DNA of 64,000 nt. Origin: Arthrobacter sp. ZGTC131 (GTDB taxonomy: Bacteria; Actinomycetota; Actinomycetes; Actinomycetales; Micrococcaceae). Shown in pieces: positions 8,521 through 17,384 of this stretch. Location: assembly GCF_002929275.1 (NCBI RefSeq), contig NZ_PJIK01000008.1:124001-188000 (forward strand), read 5' to 3'. A program made the position numbers and the translations under genes. Positions within the stretch are counted from its first letter, which is position 1. Each line of letters starts with the position of its first letter. Under the pieces are notes generated by a model that was not told the origin of the DNA, did not search any database, and saw only the letters and a list, made by a program, of their open reading frames with translations.

Positions 8521-10454
8521 TGCGCACGGGAATCGCCACCGTGTGCCTCTCCGGCACGCTGAAGGAAAAAATGCAGGCCTGCGCCATCGCCGGCTTCGAC
8601 GGCATCGAAATCTTCGAGCAGGACCTGGTGACCTCGCCGCTGAGCCCGGAGGACGTCCGGAAGATGGCCGCCGACCTTGGCCTCACCCTGGACCTCTACC
8701 AGCCGTTCCGCGATTTCGACGGCGTTTCCGAGGACCTGCTCGCCGCGAACCTCCACCGGGCCGACGCCAAGTTCCGGCTCATGTCGCGGCTGGGCATGGA
8801 CACCATCCTGGTCTGCTCCAACGTCGCCACAGCCACGATTGACGACGACGGCCTCCGCGCCAAGCAGCTCGCCGCCCTGGCGGAACTGGCCGGGGACCAC
8901 GGCGTGAAGGTGGCCTACGAGGCGCTGGCCTGGGGCAAGTACGTCAACGACTACGAGCACGCCCACCGGCTCGTGGAGATGGTGGACCACCCCAACCTCG
9001 GCACCTGCCTGGACTCCTTCCACATCCTGTCCCGCGACTGGGACACCGCGCCCATCGAGGACTTCAACCCAGGCAAGATCTTCTTCGTCCAGGTGGCGGA
9101 CGCCCCCAAGCTCTCCATGGACGTGCTCTCCTGGAGCCGGCACTACCGCGTCTTCCCCGGCGAGGGGCAGTTCGAACTGGCCAAGTTCATGGGCCACGTG
9201 GTCCGCGCCGGGTACACCGGGCCCGTGTCCCTGGAGGTCTTCAATGACGTCTTCCGCCAGTCGGACGTCGAACGCACCGCCGTTGACGCCATGCGCTCGC
9301 TGATCTGGCTGGAGGAGCAGAGCGCCAAGTGGCTCGAGGCGAACCCTGCCGCGGGGGGTGCCGCCAATGGCGCGACGGGCACTGTTGCTGGTGGTCCTCC
9401 GGCCCCTGGCCGCCGTCGTTATCCCATGGAGCTGGCCACGCTCCCGCAGGTCGCCGAACCGGCCGGATTCAACTTTGCCGAGGTCAAGGCCGCGGACACC
9501 GCCGCGCTGGAAACCGTCCTGGGACAGCTCGGCTTCGAATTCAACGGCCGGCACCGGACCAAGGACGTGCAGCTGTGGACCATGGGCCATGCCCGGGTCA
9601 TCATCAACGAACAGGGCCCGGGTGCCGGGGACGGCACGCCCGCCCCGGCGATCGCCGCCGGTATTGCTGCCATTGGCTTTGACGTCGATTCCCCCGTGAT
9701 TGCCTCGGCCCGCGCCCAGCAGCTCAAGGCCCCCGTTGTCCCGCGCAAGAGCCAGGCCAACGAGGAAGTGTTCCAGGGCTTCGCAGCCCCGGACTCCACC
9801 GAGATCTTCCTGTGCCAGGGCAGCCCCGACGGCACCGCCGCATGGACCCGCGAGTTCGGCGAGGGGCTGGAAGTCCCGTCCGGTTCCCGCAGCGCCGTAA
9901 TCGACCATGTCAACCTGGCCCAGCCGTGGCAGCACTTCGACGAGGCCGTCCTTTTCTACACGAGCGCCCTGGCCCTGGAGCCGCAGCCTTACGCGGAGGT
10001 GGCCAGCCCCAGCGGACTGGTCCGCTCCCAGGTCATGCAGACCTCCGACCGGGCTGTGCGCCTGGTCCTCAACCTGGCGCCGCTCCTGCAGCAGGACGGA
10101 ACCCGGCACAAGACCTACCAGGAGCACATCGCGTTCGCCGTGGATGACCTGGTGGCCACCGCCAGGGCAGCCCGGGACCGGGGACTGGACTTCCTGCAGA
10201 TCCCGGCGAACTACTACGAAGACCTGGACGCCAGGTTCGGGCTGGACCCGGACTTCCTGGCCAAACTCCAGGACCTCAACCTGCTCTATGACCGCGATGC
10301 CGACGGCGAGTTCCTGCACTTCTACACCGCCACCGTGGGCAGCGTTTTCTTCGAAATGGTGGAACGCCGCGGCAGCTACGACGGCTACGGGGCGCCCAAC
10401 GCCCCGGTCCGGCACGCCGTCCAGTACGACCACCTGCACCAGCTGACCAAGTAA
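8520..10454 (+). CDS. qsuB: 3-dehydroshikimate dehydratase with C-terminal HPPD-like domain (QsuB type)
   Basis: 644 residues from the ATG at 8520, sharing one base with the upstream stop. Residues about 1-285 form a sugar-phosphate isomerase/epimerase-like TIM barrel with metal ligands in YEALAWGKYVND, CLDSFHIL and SLEVFNDVFR; this half dehydrates 3-dehydroshikimate to protocatechuate. A linker rich in Ala, Gly and Pro (about 282-302) leads to a two-module VOC region resembling 4-hydroxyphenylpyruvate dioxygenase (VNLAQPWQHFDEAVLFYTSAL, EHIAFAVDDLVATARAARDRG, FYTATVGSVFFEMVERRG). Corynebacterium QsuB (about 618 aa) has this same architecture. The product feeds PcaGH directly downstream. Confidence 0.88.
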   Translation: MRTGIATVCLSGTLKEKMQACAIAGFDGIEIFEQDLVTSPLSPEDVRKMAADLGLTLDLYQPFRDFDGVSEDLLAANLHRADAKFRLMSRLGMDTILVCSNVATATIDDDGLRAKQLAALAELAGDHGVKVAYEALAWGKYVNDYEHAHRLVEMVDHPNLGTCLDSFHILSRDWDTAPIEDFNPGKIFFVQVADAPKLSMDVLSWSRHYRVFPGEGQFELAKFMGHVVRAGYTGPVSLEVFNDVFRQSDVERTAVDAMRSLIWLEEQSAKWLEANPAAGGAANGATGTVAGGPPAPGRRRYPMELATLPQVAEPAGFNFAEVKAADTAALETVLGQLGFEFNGRHRTKDVQLWTMGHARVIINEQGPGAGDGTPAPAIAAGIAAIGFDVDSPVIASARAQQLKAPVVPRKSQANEEVFQGFAAPDSTEIFLCQGSPDGTAAWTREFGEGLEVPSGSRSAVIDHVNLAQPWQHFDEAVLFYTSALALEPQPYAEVASPSGLVRSQVMQTSDRAVRLVLNLAPLLQQDGTRHKTYQEHIAFAVDDLVATARAARDRGLDFLQIPANYYEDLDARFGLDPDFLAKLQDLNLLYDRDADGEFLHFYTATVGSVFFEMVERRGSYDGYGAPNAPVRHAVQYDHLHQLTK

Positions 10455-10491
10455 CCGACCAACCAGCACCACCGATTGAAAGGAGGCTGCC

Positions 10492-11397
10492 GTGCCTGAC
10501 GACGTGAATCTCGCGACGTACAACGCCGACGCGCTCACCGAGGACCTGTCCGACGCAGCACCTGCCGCATCCGGAACCGCACCGCAGGCCGTCCCGGCTG
10601 AAGTGCCCCGCGTGGAAACGCAGCAGGATCTCAGCGCGGAGATCAAGGCACTCGGAGACGCCTATGCACGGGCGCTGAAGGACGGCGCACCCAAGGAAAC
10701 CCAACCCCGGCTGGACTTCGCCCCGTACCGCAGCAGCATCCTGCGCCACCCCACCAAGAGCCTGCACCACGCGGACCCGGAAACCATCGAGCTGCACTCG
10801 CCGGCGTTCGGACACCAGGACGTGCACGCCCTGGAGTCGGACCTCACCATCCAGCACAACGGCGAGCCGCAGGGCGAACGCATCATCGTGGCCGGCCGCG
10901 TGCTCGACGGCGACGGCCGCCCGGTCGCGGGCCAGCTCGTGGAAATCTGGCAGGCCAACTCCTCCGGCCGCTACATCCACAAGCGCGACCAGCACCCCGC
11001 CCCGCTGGACCCGAACTTCACCGGCGTGGGCCGCTGCATCACGGGCCCGGACGGCTCCTACCGCTTCACCACCATCAAGCCCGGCGCGTACCCGTGGAAG
11101 AACCATCTCAACGCCTGGCGCCCGGCGCACATCCACTTCTCCCTGTTCGGCACGGAATTCACCCAGCGGATTATCACCCAGATGTACTTCCCGGGCGACC
11201 AGCTCTTCCCGCTCGACCCGATCTACCAGTCGATCGTGGACCAGGACGCCCGCGACCGCCTCGTGGCCACGTACGACCACGACCTCACCCAGCCCGAATG
11301 GGCCCTGGGCTACAACTGGGACATCGTCCTGACAGGCTCCAAGCGGACTTGGACCGAAAACGAGGCGCTGGGCGCGGAAGGCGATGACCATGAGTAA
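10492..11397 (+). CDS. pcaH: Protocatechuate 3,4-dioxygenase beta subunit
   Basis: 301 residues from GTG at 10492 with a strong AGGAGG about 5 nt upstream. The non-heme Fe(III) ligand region is clear: YRFTTIKPGAYPW supplies Tyr ligands and WRPAHIHFSLFG the His-x-His pair. With PcaG it cleaves protocatechuate intradiol to 3-carboxy-cis,cis-muconate. First gene of the pcaHGBDC run; 37 nt separate it from qsuB, so all are probably co-transcribed. The stop overlaps pcaG. Confidence 0.95.
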   Translation: MPDDVNLATYNADALTEDLSDAAPAASGTAPQAVPAEVPRVETQQDLSAEIKALGDAYARALKDGAPKETQPRLDFAPYRSSILRHPTKSLHHADPETIELHSPAFGHQDVHALESDLTIQHNGEPQGERIIVAGRVLDGDGRPVAGQLVEIWQANSSGRYIHKRDQHPAPLDPNFTGVGRCITGPDGSYRFTTIKPGAYPWKNHLNAWRPAHIHFSLFGTEFTQRIITQMYFPGDQLFPLDPIYQSIVDQDARDRLVATYDHDLTQPEWALGYNWDIVLTGSKRTWTENEALGAEGDDHE

Positions 11398-11971
11398 ACT
11401 CACCGCAACACCTGGCCAGACCGTGGGCCCCTTCTACGGCTACGCGCTGCCCTACGAGAAGGACCGCGAACTGCTCGCCCCCGGCTCCCCGGGCTCCATC
11501 CGCCTGCAGGGCACCGTGTTCGACGGCGCCGGGCACCCGATCCCGGACGCCATCCTGGAAATCTGGCAGCCGGACGCCGACGGCAATATCGTTCGCCGGA
11601 CCGGCTCCCTGGTCCGCGACGGCTACACCTTCACCGGCTTCGGCCGCAGCGCCGTGGGCAACACCGGCGTATACACGTTCACCACGGTGAACCCCGGACC
11701 CACCGAGCCCGGCGCCGCGGCGTTCATCTCCGTGGCCGTCTTTGCCCGCGGCCTGATGAACCGCCTCTTCACGCGCGTCTACCTGCCCGAGGACCAAGAG
11801 GCCTTGGCCAAGGACCCGCTGCTGTCCTCGCTGGATCCCGAGCGCCGCAAGACGCTGATCGCCCGCCGCGACGCCGACGGCGGCCTCACCTGGGACATCC
11901 GCCTCCAGGGCGACGGTGAAACCGTCTTCCTCGACTTCGAGGGAACCGGAACCGAGGGTGCCTCACAGTGA
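11390..11971 (+). CDS. pcaG: Protocatechuate 3,4-dioxygenase alpha subunit
   Basis: 193 residues from the ATG at 11390 (MSKLTATPGQTVGPFYGYAL). A second ATG two codons upstream at 11384 is possible, but GGAAGG at 11376 is better spaced from 11390. It has the intradiol dioxygenase fold (DAILEIWQPDADG, GFGRSAVGNTGVYTFTTVNPG, VAVFARGLMNRLFTRVYLPED) without the full iron-ligand set, as expected for the alpha subunit. It overlaps the end of pcaH and the start of pcaB. Confidence 0.94.
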   Translation: MSKLTATPGQTVGPFYGYALPYEKDRELLAPGSPGSIRLQGTVFDGAGHPIPDAILEIWQPDADGNIVRRTGSLVRDGYTFTGFGRSAVGNTGVYTFTTVNPGPTEPGAAAFISVAVFARGLMNRLFTRVYLPEDQEALAKDPLLSSLDPERRKTLIARRDADGGLTWDIRLQGDGETVFLDFEGTGTEGASQ

Positions 11972-13437
11972 CCGACTTCCAGCCAGCCGGCACCGACGGC
12001 GACGTCGGGCTGCTCAGTCCCGTATCGGCGTCGCCCCTGGTGGCGGCGCTGACCGGGGACCGGGCTGTCCTGGCGGCGATCCTCGCCGTCGAAGCCGGCT
12101 GGGCAGCCGTGCTGGACAAGGCCGGCCTGGCGCCGGCCGGTTCCGCGGCCGTGGTGGCCCACGCGGCCGACGCGTCGCGCTACGACGTTGCCGGCATCGC
12201 GCTGCGGGCGCAGGGCGGCGGCAACCCGGTCATCCCCCTGCTGGCGGACCTCCGGGCCCAGGTCAAAATCTTGGACACCGGCGGTCTTGGTGCACTGCGT
12301 GCGGTGCACACCTCGCTGACCAGCCAGGACGTGCTGGACACGGCGCTCATGCTGCTGGCCCGGAACACGGTTTCGGCCCTGCTGGCCGACGTCCGGGGCA
12401 CGACGACGGCGCTCGCCCGCCTGGCGGAACAGCATGCGGACACGCTGTGCGTGGGCCGGAGCCTGACGCAGCATTCGCTGCCGTTCACGTTTGGGCTCAA
12501 GGCCGCGCAGTGGTTCCACGGGCTGGCCGCCGCCGCGCGCCGGCTCGAGGCGCTGGAGCTGCCCGTGCAGGCCGGCGGTGCCGCCGGCACCCTGGCCGCC
12601 GGCACGGTCCTCACCGCCGGGTCGGCTTCGGATCCCTTCGGACTGTCGGACGAACTCGCCGCGCAGCTGGGCCTCGCTGCCACGCCGGTCCCGTGGCACA
12701 CCAACCGGCTCGCCGTCACCTCACTGGGGGACGCCCTGGCCGGTGTGACGGATGTGCTCGGCAAGATCGCCTCTGACGTCCTGTTCCTGAGCCGGCCCGA
12801 GGTGGCCGAACTGGCCGAACCCCGGGTGCCCGGCCGAGGCGTTTCCTCGGCCATGCCACAGAAGCAGAACCCGGTGCTGTCGGTGCTGGTCCGCAGCGCA
12901 GCGCTCCGGGCCCCGGCCCTGGCCGCCCAGCTGCACCTCGCCGCCGCCAACTTCAACGACGAACGACCCGACGGCGCCTGGCACACCGAGTGGCCGGCCC
13001 TGCGCGAGCTGCTCGGCCTGGCCCTCGGCGCGGCCGGACACCTCCGCGAACTGGCCGAAGGGCTGCAGGTTTTCCCGGCGGGCATGCGCCGCAACCTGGA
13101 CCTGTCCGGGCCGCTGCTCTTGAGCGAGGGCGTGTCCGCCGCCGTGGCGCCGCTGCTCGCTGTTGACGGATCCGGCAAGGACGGCAAGCAGCAGCTGCAG
13201 GCCGTGGTGGACCGGACACTGCAGACACCCGCTGCCGAGCAGGCGGAAACCTACCGGCGGCTGCTCCGCGAGGCTGTCCCGGCGGACCGGCTCTCCGACG
13301 GCAGGCTCGAGGAGCTGCTGGACCCTGCCAGCTACCTCGGCCAGGCCGCCGTGATCTCGCGGCGGATCGTGGCCGCCTTCCCAGACTATGCGCCTACCCC
13401 AACCGAAAAAGACGGAAACGGAGACTCCCGTGGCTAG
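11968..13437 (+). CDS. pcaB: 3-carboxy-cis,cis-muconate cycloisomerase
   Basis: 489 residues starting at GTG 11968, overlapping the pcaG TGA by 4 nt. It belongs to the fumarase/aspartase superfamily: TSLTSQDVLDTALML, the conserved loop SSAMPQKQNPV and NDERPDGAWHTEWPALREL. It lactonises 3-carboxymuconate to 4-carboxymuconolactone. It is somewhat longer than many PcaB proteins (about 450 aa). The final residues overlap the pcaD start. Confidence 0.94.
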   Translation: MTDFQPAGTDGDVGLLSPVSASPLVAALTGDRAVLAAILAVEAGWAAVLDKAGLAPAGSAAVVAHAADASRYDVAGIALRAQGGGNPVIPLLADLRAQVKILDTGGLGALRAVHTSLTSQDVLDTALMLLARNTVSALLADVRGTTTALARLAEQHADTLCVGRSLTQHSLPFTFGLKAAQWFHGLAAAARRLEALELPVQAGGAAGTLAAGTVLTAGSASDPFGLSDELAAQLGLAATPVPWHTNRLAVTSLGDALAGVTDVLGKIASDVLFLSRPEVAELAEPRVPGRGVSSAMPQKQNPVLSVLVRSAALRAPALAAQLHLAAANFNDERPDGAWHTEWPALRELLGLALGAAGHLRELAEGLQVFPAGMRRNLDLSGPLLLSEGVSAAVAPLLAVDGSGKDGKQQLQAVVDRTLQTPAAEQAETYRRLLREAVPADRLSDGRLEELLDPASYLGQAAVISRRIVAAFPDYAPTPTEKDGNGDSRG

Positions 13438-14248
13438 ACCAACACTGAAGGCAGTGCTGCTTTCTCCCCAGCGCACCCTCGGCGACAAACCCCTCCTGAT
13501 TGTGGGGCCGTCGCTCGGCACCTCCTCGGTGCTGTGGACGCAGGCCGGTTCCGTGCTGGCCAGCGACGTCGACGTCATCGCCTGGGACCTGCCCGGGCAC
13601 GGCGTCTCTCCCGCCGCCACCGAACCGTTCAGCGTCGCGGAACTGGCGGACGCCGTCGTCGAGCTTGCGGACTCGATCGCCCCCGGCGAGCGGTTCCACT
13701 ACGCAGGCGTTTCGCTGGGCGGGGCCACCGGCCTGCAGCTCGGCATCAAACACGGCGACCGCCTCAAGAGCCTCTCCGTGCAGTGCTCGGGCGCCAAGCT
13801 CGGCACGCCCGAAGCCTGGCAGGAACGCGCCGAAACCGTCCGCACCCAGGGCACGCCCGTGATGATCCAGGGCTCGGCAGGGCGCTGGTTCGCACCCGGC
13901 TTCATGGACCGCCAACCGGAGCTGAGCAGCCGCCTCCTGCACTCCCTGCGCGACACCGACCGCTTCAGCTACGCCTTCTGCTGCGAGGCCCTGGCCGGCT
14001 TCGACGTCCGCGACCAGCTCGGCAGCATCGCCGTCCCCACCCAGGCGGTGGCCGGCGCGGAGGACTCCGTTGCGCCGCCGTCGATGGCGGAGGAAATCGC
14101 GGAAGGCATCACCGCCGGCGGAGGCACGGCCTCGGCCGTCACCCTCGGAGGCGTGGCCCACCTGGCGCCCGCCGAAGCGCCGGGCCACGTTGCCGACCTG
14201 CTGCGCACCCTCATCACGTGGAGCGAATCCCGCGGGGCAGCCAAGTGA
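13430..14248 (+). CDS. pcaD: 3-oxoadipate enol-lactonase
   Basis: 272 residues from GTG at 13430, overlapping the pcaB stop by 8 nt; an in-frame ATG at 13388 would sit inside pcaB and is not favoured. Alpha/beta-hydrolase fold with LIVGPSLGTSSVLW, DLPGHGVSPA, nucleophile elbow YAGVSLGGATG, and late catalytic Asp and His in VAGAEDSVAPP and LGGVAHLAPAE. It hydrolyses 3-oxoadipate enol-lactone to 3-oxoadipate. Encoded separately from pcaC, in contrast to the fused PcaL known from some actinobacteria. Confidence 0.93.
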   Translation: MARPTLKAVLLSPQRTLGDKPLLIVGPSLGTSSVLWTQAGSVLASDVDVIAWDLPGHGVSPAATEPFSVAELADAVVELADSIAPGERFHYAGVSLGGATGLQLGIKHGDRLKSLSVQCSGAKLGTPEAWQERAETVRTQGTPVMIQGSAGRWFAPGFMDRQPELSSRLLHSLRDTDRFSYAFCCEALAGFDVRDQLGSIAVPTQAVAGAEDSVAPPSMAEEIAEGITAGGGTASAVTLGGVAHLAPAEAPGHVADLLRTLITWSESRGAAK

Positions 14249-14709
14249 CCGGCCCCGAACGGCACGACTCGGACCGCCATGGCGTCGTGCAGCCGGACGC
14301 CACGAGCCAGGAAATCTACGACGGCGGCATGGTGGTCCGGCGCGAAGTCCTCGGCGACGCGCACGTGGACCGCGCCAACGCCAACAAGGACGCCTTCACC
14401 GAAGACTTCCAGGACATGATCACCCGCATCGCGTGGGGCGGCATCTGGACCCGTCCCGGCCTCCCGCGCCAGATGCGCTCCGCCGTCACCATCACCGCCA
14501 TGGTGGCGCACGGGCACTGGGAAGAACTGGCCATGCACATCCGCGCCGCCATCACCAACGGCCTCAGCAGGGACGAGATCAAGGAAATCCTGCTGCAGAC
14601 CGCCATTTACTGCGGAGTCCCCTCCGCCAACACCGCATTCAAGACCGCGCAGCAGGTTTTCCATGAAATGGACAACGCAGCGCTTGACGCAGCCACCCCG
14701 CCCAACTAG
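14245..14709 (+). CDS. pcaC: 4-carboxymuconolactone decarboxylase
   Basis: 154 residues from GTG at 14245; the GTG overlaps the pcaD TGA by 4 nt (GTGA). Carboxymuconolactone decarboxylase fold: RREVLGDAHVDRANANKD, FQDMITRIAWGGIWTRPGL, RSAVTITAMVAHGHWEELAMHIR, EIKEILLQTAIYCGVPSANTAF. It decarboxylates 4-carboxymuconolactone to the enol-lactone used by PcaD. The same frame is open upstream through pcaD, but that stretch is only a shadow frame. Its TAG stop lies inside a large inverted repeat. Confidence 0.93.
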   Translation: MTGPERHDSDRHGVVQPDATSQEIYDGGMVVRREVLGDAHVDRANANKDAFTEDFQDMITRIAWGGIWTRPGLPRQMRSAVTITAMVAHGHWEELAMHIRAAITNGLSRDEIKEILLQTAIYCGVPSANTAFKTAQQVFHEMDNAALDAATPPN

Positions 14710-14766
14710 CTAGCAGCAGATGTCGTTTTGAGCCCTCATAACGACATCAACTTCGAGCTAGTTGGG
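14701..14766. repeat. Nested inverted repeat between pcaC and pcaF
   Basis: Outer arms CCCAACTAGC (14701-14710) and GCTAGTTGGG (14757-14766); inner arms GATGTCGTT (14719-14727) and AACGACATC (14740-14748), with a 12-nt loop. The outer left arm includes the pcaC stop codon. It resembles the hairpin at 17385-17447 (shared GCAGCAGA and a CCCTCA loop), so it may belong to a dispersed palindromic repeat family or attenuate transcription into pcaF. Confidence 0.65.
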
Positions 14767-14795
14767 ACTCACCGACGAAAATCAGAGGAACAGTC

Positions 14796-15995
14796 ATGAA
14801 CCAGGCTTTTGTGTACGACGCCGTACGCACCCCGTTCGGGAAGTTCGGGTCCGGCCTCGCCGCCGTCCGCCCGGATGATCTCGCCGCGCACGTGATCACG
14901 GAATCCGTGAAGCGCGCGCCGAAGCTCGATCCCGAGCGGATCGACGAGGTGGTGTTCGGCAACGCCAACGGCGCCGGTGAGGAGAACCGCAACATCGCGC
15001 GCATGGGCACCCTGCTGGCCGGTTTGCCCGTCTCGATCCCCGGCACCACGGTCAACCGGCTCTGCGGCTCGTCCTTGGATGCCTCGATCATCGCCTCCCG
15101 CCAGATTAATGCCGGCGACGCCGAGCTGATGCTCGTGGGCGGTGCCGAGTCGATGAGCCGCGCGCCGTGGGTGCTGCCCAAGACCGAGAAGCCCTACCCG
15201 GCCGGGGACATGACCCTGGCCTCCACCACGCTGGGCTGGCGCCTGGTGAACAAGGCGATGCCCAAGGACTGGACCATCTCCCTGGGCGAGGCCACCGAAA
15301 GGCTCCGCGAGAAGTACGGGGTGACCCGCGAGCAGCAGGATGAATTCGCCGCCAACTCGCACAACCTCTCCGCGGCGGCCTGGGATGAGGGCTTCTACGA
15401 CAACCTCGTGGCCCCGGTGCCGGGCACGGACCTGGTCCGCGACGAGGGCATCCGCGCCGGCTCCTCGGCCGAGAAGCTCGCCGGGCTCAAGACCGTGTTC
15501 CGCACCGAGAACGGCACCGTCACCGCCGGCAACGCCTCCCCGCTGTCCGACGGCGCCTCCGCGGCCTGGATCGGTTCCGAGAACGCCGCCGGGCTGCTGG
15601 GGCAGGAGCCGCTGGCCCGGATCGCGGGCCGCGGCGCGCACGCCAACGATCCGCAGTTCTTCGGCTACGCCCCCGTGGAGGCCGCGAACAAGGCCCTCGC
15701 GAAGGCGGGCATTGGCTGGGAGCAGGTGGGCGCCGTCGAACTGAACGAAGCGTTCGCCGCACAGTCGCTTGCGTGCATCAACGCCTGGGGCATCGATCCT
15801 GCGATCGTGAACCGGCACGGCGGCGCGATCGCCATGGGCCATCCGCTGGGTGCCTCCGGCACCCGCATCCTCGGCACCCTGGCCCGCAGCCTGCAGGCCT
15901 CCGGTGAGCGCTGGGGCGTCGCAGCGATCTGCATCGGCGTCGGGCAGGGCCTGGCCGTGGTGCTCGAAAACGTAACTGCTGGCGTAAAGGGTTAG
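14796..15995 (+). CDS. pcaF: 3-oxoadipyl-CoA thiolase (acetyl-CoA acyltransferase)
   Basis: 399 residues from ATG 14796. Thiolase signatures are complete: VNRLCGSSLDAS with acyl-accepting Cys90, GGAESMSRAPWV, the general-base His block NRHGGAIAMGHPLGASGTR, and a terminal Cys in CIGVGQG. It cleaves 3-oxoadipyl-CoA with CoA to succinyl-CoA and acetyl-CoA, the last step of the pathway. Separated from pcaC by a large hairpin, so it may have its own transcription or be attenuated relative to the upstream genes. Confidence 0.93.
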   Translation: MNQAFVYDAVRTPFGKFGSGLAAVRPDDLAAHVITESVKRAPKLDPERIDEVVFGNANGAGEENRNIARMGTLLAGLPVSIPGTTVNRLCGSSLDASIIASRQINAGDAELMLVGGAESMSRAPWVLPKTEKPYPAGDMTLASTTLGWRLVNKAMPKDWTISLGEATERLREKYGVTREQQDEFAANSHNLSAAAWDEGFYDNLVAPVPGTDLVRDEGIRAGSSAEKLAGLKTVFRTENGTVTAGNASPLSDGASAAWIGSENAAGLLGQEPLARIAGRGAHANDPQFFGYAPVEAANKALAKAGIGWEQVGAVELNEAFAAQSLACINAWGIDPAIVNRHGGAIAMGHPLGASGTRILGTLARSLQASGERWGVAAICIGVGQGLAVVLENVTAGVKG

Positions 15996-15998
15996 GGC

Positions 15999-16688
15999 AT
16001 GCTGAATTTCATTGACACCGTGGGTGAGGCTGTGGCCGGCATCAAGGACGGCTCCACCGTGATGATCGGCGGGTTCGGCAACGCCGGGCAGCCGTTCGAG
16101 CTGATCGACGCCCTGCTCGACGGCGGCGCCACGGACCTGACCGTGGTGAACAACAACGCCGGCCAAGGCGACCAGGGCCTGGCGCTGCTGATCAAGGAAG
16201 GCCGGGTCCGCAAGATGATCTGCTCCTTCCCGCGGCAGTCCGACTCCTGGCACTTCGACGCCAAGTACAAGGCCGGCGAAATCGAACTGGAGCTCGTGCC
16301 GCAGGGCAACCTGGCCGAGCGGATCCGGGCAGCAGGTGCCGGGATCGGCGGGTTCTTCACCCCCACCGGCTACGGCACCATGCTGGCCGAGGGCAAGGAA
16401 ACCCGGATCATCGACGGCCGCGGGCAGGTCTTCGAGACGCCCATTCACGCAGACGTCGCCCTGATCAAGGCACTCAAGGCTGACGGCAAGGGCAACCTCG
16501 TGTACCGCAAGACTGCACGGAACTTCGGCCCCATCATGGCCGCCGCCGCCAAGCACACCATCGCCCAGGTCTCGGAGATCGTGCCCACCGGCGGGCTGGA
16601 CCCAGAGAACGTGGCAACTCCCGGCATCTACGTGAACAGCATTGTCCGCGTGAACACCGCCGCCGGCACAACAGAACAGGTGGCCTGA
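15999..16688 (+). CDS. pcaI: 3-oxoadipate CoA-transferase subunit A
   Basis: 229 residues; ATG is 3 nt after the pcaF stop. The CoA-transferase alpha-subunit signature MIGGFGNAGQPFELIDALLDGG is near residue 24, followed by NNNAGQGDQGLALLIKEGRVRKMICSFPRQS and GFFTPTGYGTMLAEGKE. With PcaJ it moves CoA from succinyl-CoA to 3-oxoadipate. Acetoacetyl-type substrates cannot be ruled out by sequence, but the context is decisive. Confidence 0.93.
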   Translation: MLNFIDTVGEAVAGIKDGSTVMIGGFGNAGQPFELIDALLDGGATDLTVVNNNAGQGDQGLALLIKEGRVRKMICSFPRQSDSWHFDAKYKAGEIELELVPQGNLAERIRAAGAGIGGFFTPTGYGTMLAEGKETRIIDGRGQVFETPIHADVALIKALKADGKGNLVYRKTARNFGPIMAAAAKHTIAQVSEIVPTGGLDPENVATPGIYVNSIVRVNTAAGTTEQVA

Positions 16689-16689
16689 C

Positions 16690-17373
16690 ATGAGCATCCA
16701 GACAGCATCTTTCCAGACCAGTGACAAGCCGATGGGCCGCGATGACCTCGCCCGCCTGGTGGCACGGGACATCAAACCCGGCTCGTTCGTGAACCTCGGG
16801 ATCGGCCAGCCCACCCTGGTGTCCAACTACCTCGAGCCCGGGCAGGACATCACGCTGCACACCGAGAACGGGATGCTGGGCATGGGGCCGGTCGCCGAAG
16901 GGGACCAGATCGACGGCGACCTCATCAACGCCGGCAAGATCCCCGTCACCGAACTGCCCGGGGCGTCCTACTTCCACCACGCGGATTCATTCGCGATCAT
17001 GCGCGGCGGGCACCTGGACATCTGCGTGCTCGGCGCGTTCCAAGTGTCCGCGACCGGCGACCTCGCGAACTGGCACACCGGTGCCCCGGACGCCATTCCT
17101 GCCGTGGGCGGGGCGATGGACCTGGCAACCGGCGCCAAGGACGTGTTCGTGATGATGACCCTGCTCACCCGCGAAGGCGCCTCCAAGATCGTCGAGGCCT
17201 GCACCTACCCGCTCACCGGCGTGGGCTGCGTGACCCGCGTGTACACAGACAAGGCCGTCTTCCTGACCGGCCCGGACGGCGTCCAGGTCCGCGAGACGTT
17301 CGGCTGCACCCTCGAGGAGCTCCAGGCCCTGGTGCCCGTCCCCCTCACGGCAGCCCCCGCCGTCGAACGCTAA
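16690..17373 (+). CDS. pcaJ: 3-oxoadipate CoA-transferase subunit B
   Basis: 227 residues, ATG one base after the pcaI stop. SFVNLGIGQPTLVSNYLEPG and LHTENGMLGMGP carry the beta-subunit signature with the catalytic Glu in the TENG motif that forms the CoA thioester. GVGCVTRVYTDKAVF is conserved near the end. Completes the heteromeric transferase and is the last catalytic gene of the block. Confidence 0.93.
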   Translation: MSIQTASFQTSDKPMGRDDLARLVARDIKPGSFVNLGIGQPTLVSNYLEPGQDITLHTENGMLGMGPVAEGDQIDGDLINAGKIPVTELPGASYFHHADSFAIMRGGHLDICVLGAFQVSATGDLANWHTGAPDAIPAVGGAMDLATGAKDVFVMMTLLTREGASKIVEACTYPLTGVGCVTRVYTDKAVFLTGPDGVQVRETFGCTLEELQALVPVPLTAAPAVER

Positions 17374-17384
17374 CCCCCGCCACC

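Noticed and set aside
8331-10646. Long open frame (771 codons) on the minus strand opposite qsuB
   Set aside because: No family motifs; composition is a typical antisense shadow in high-GC DNA, and the plus-strand genes are unmistakable.
13534-14709. Apparent long fusion covering pcaD and pcaC in one frame
   Set aside because: In this frame the first part is a low-complexity shadow of pcaD; the real pcaD motifs are in the other frame and pcaC starts at GTG 14245.
14769-16826. 685-codon minus-strand open frame opposite pcaF and pcaI
   Set aside because: Antisense shadow rich in Gly, Arg, His and Val without recognisable domains.
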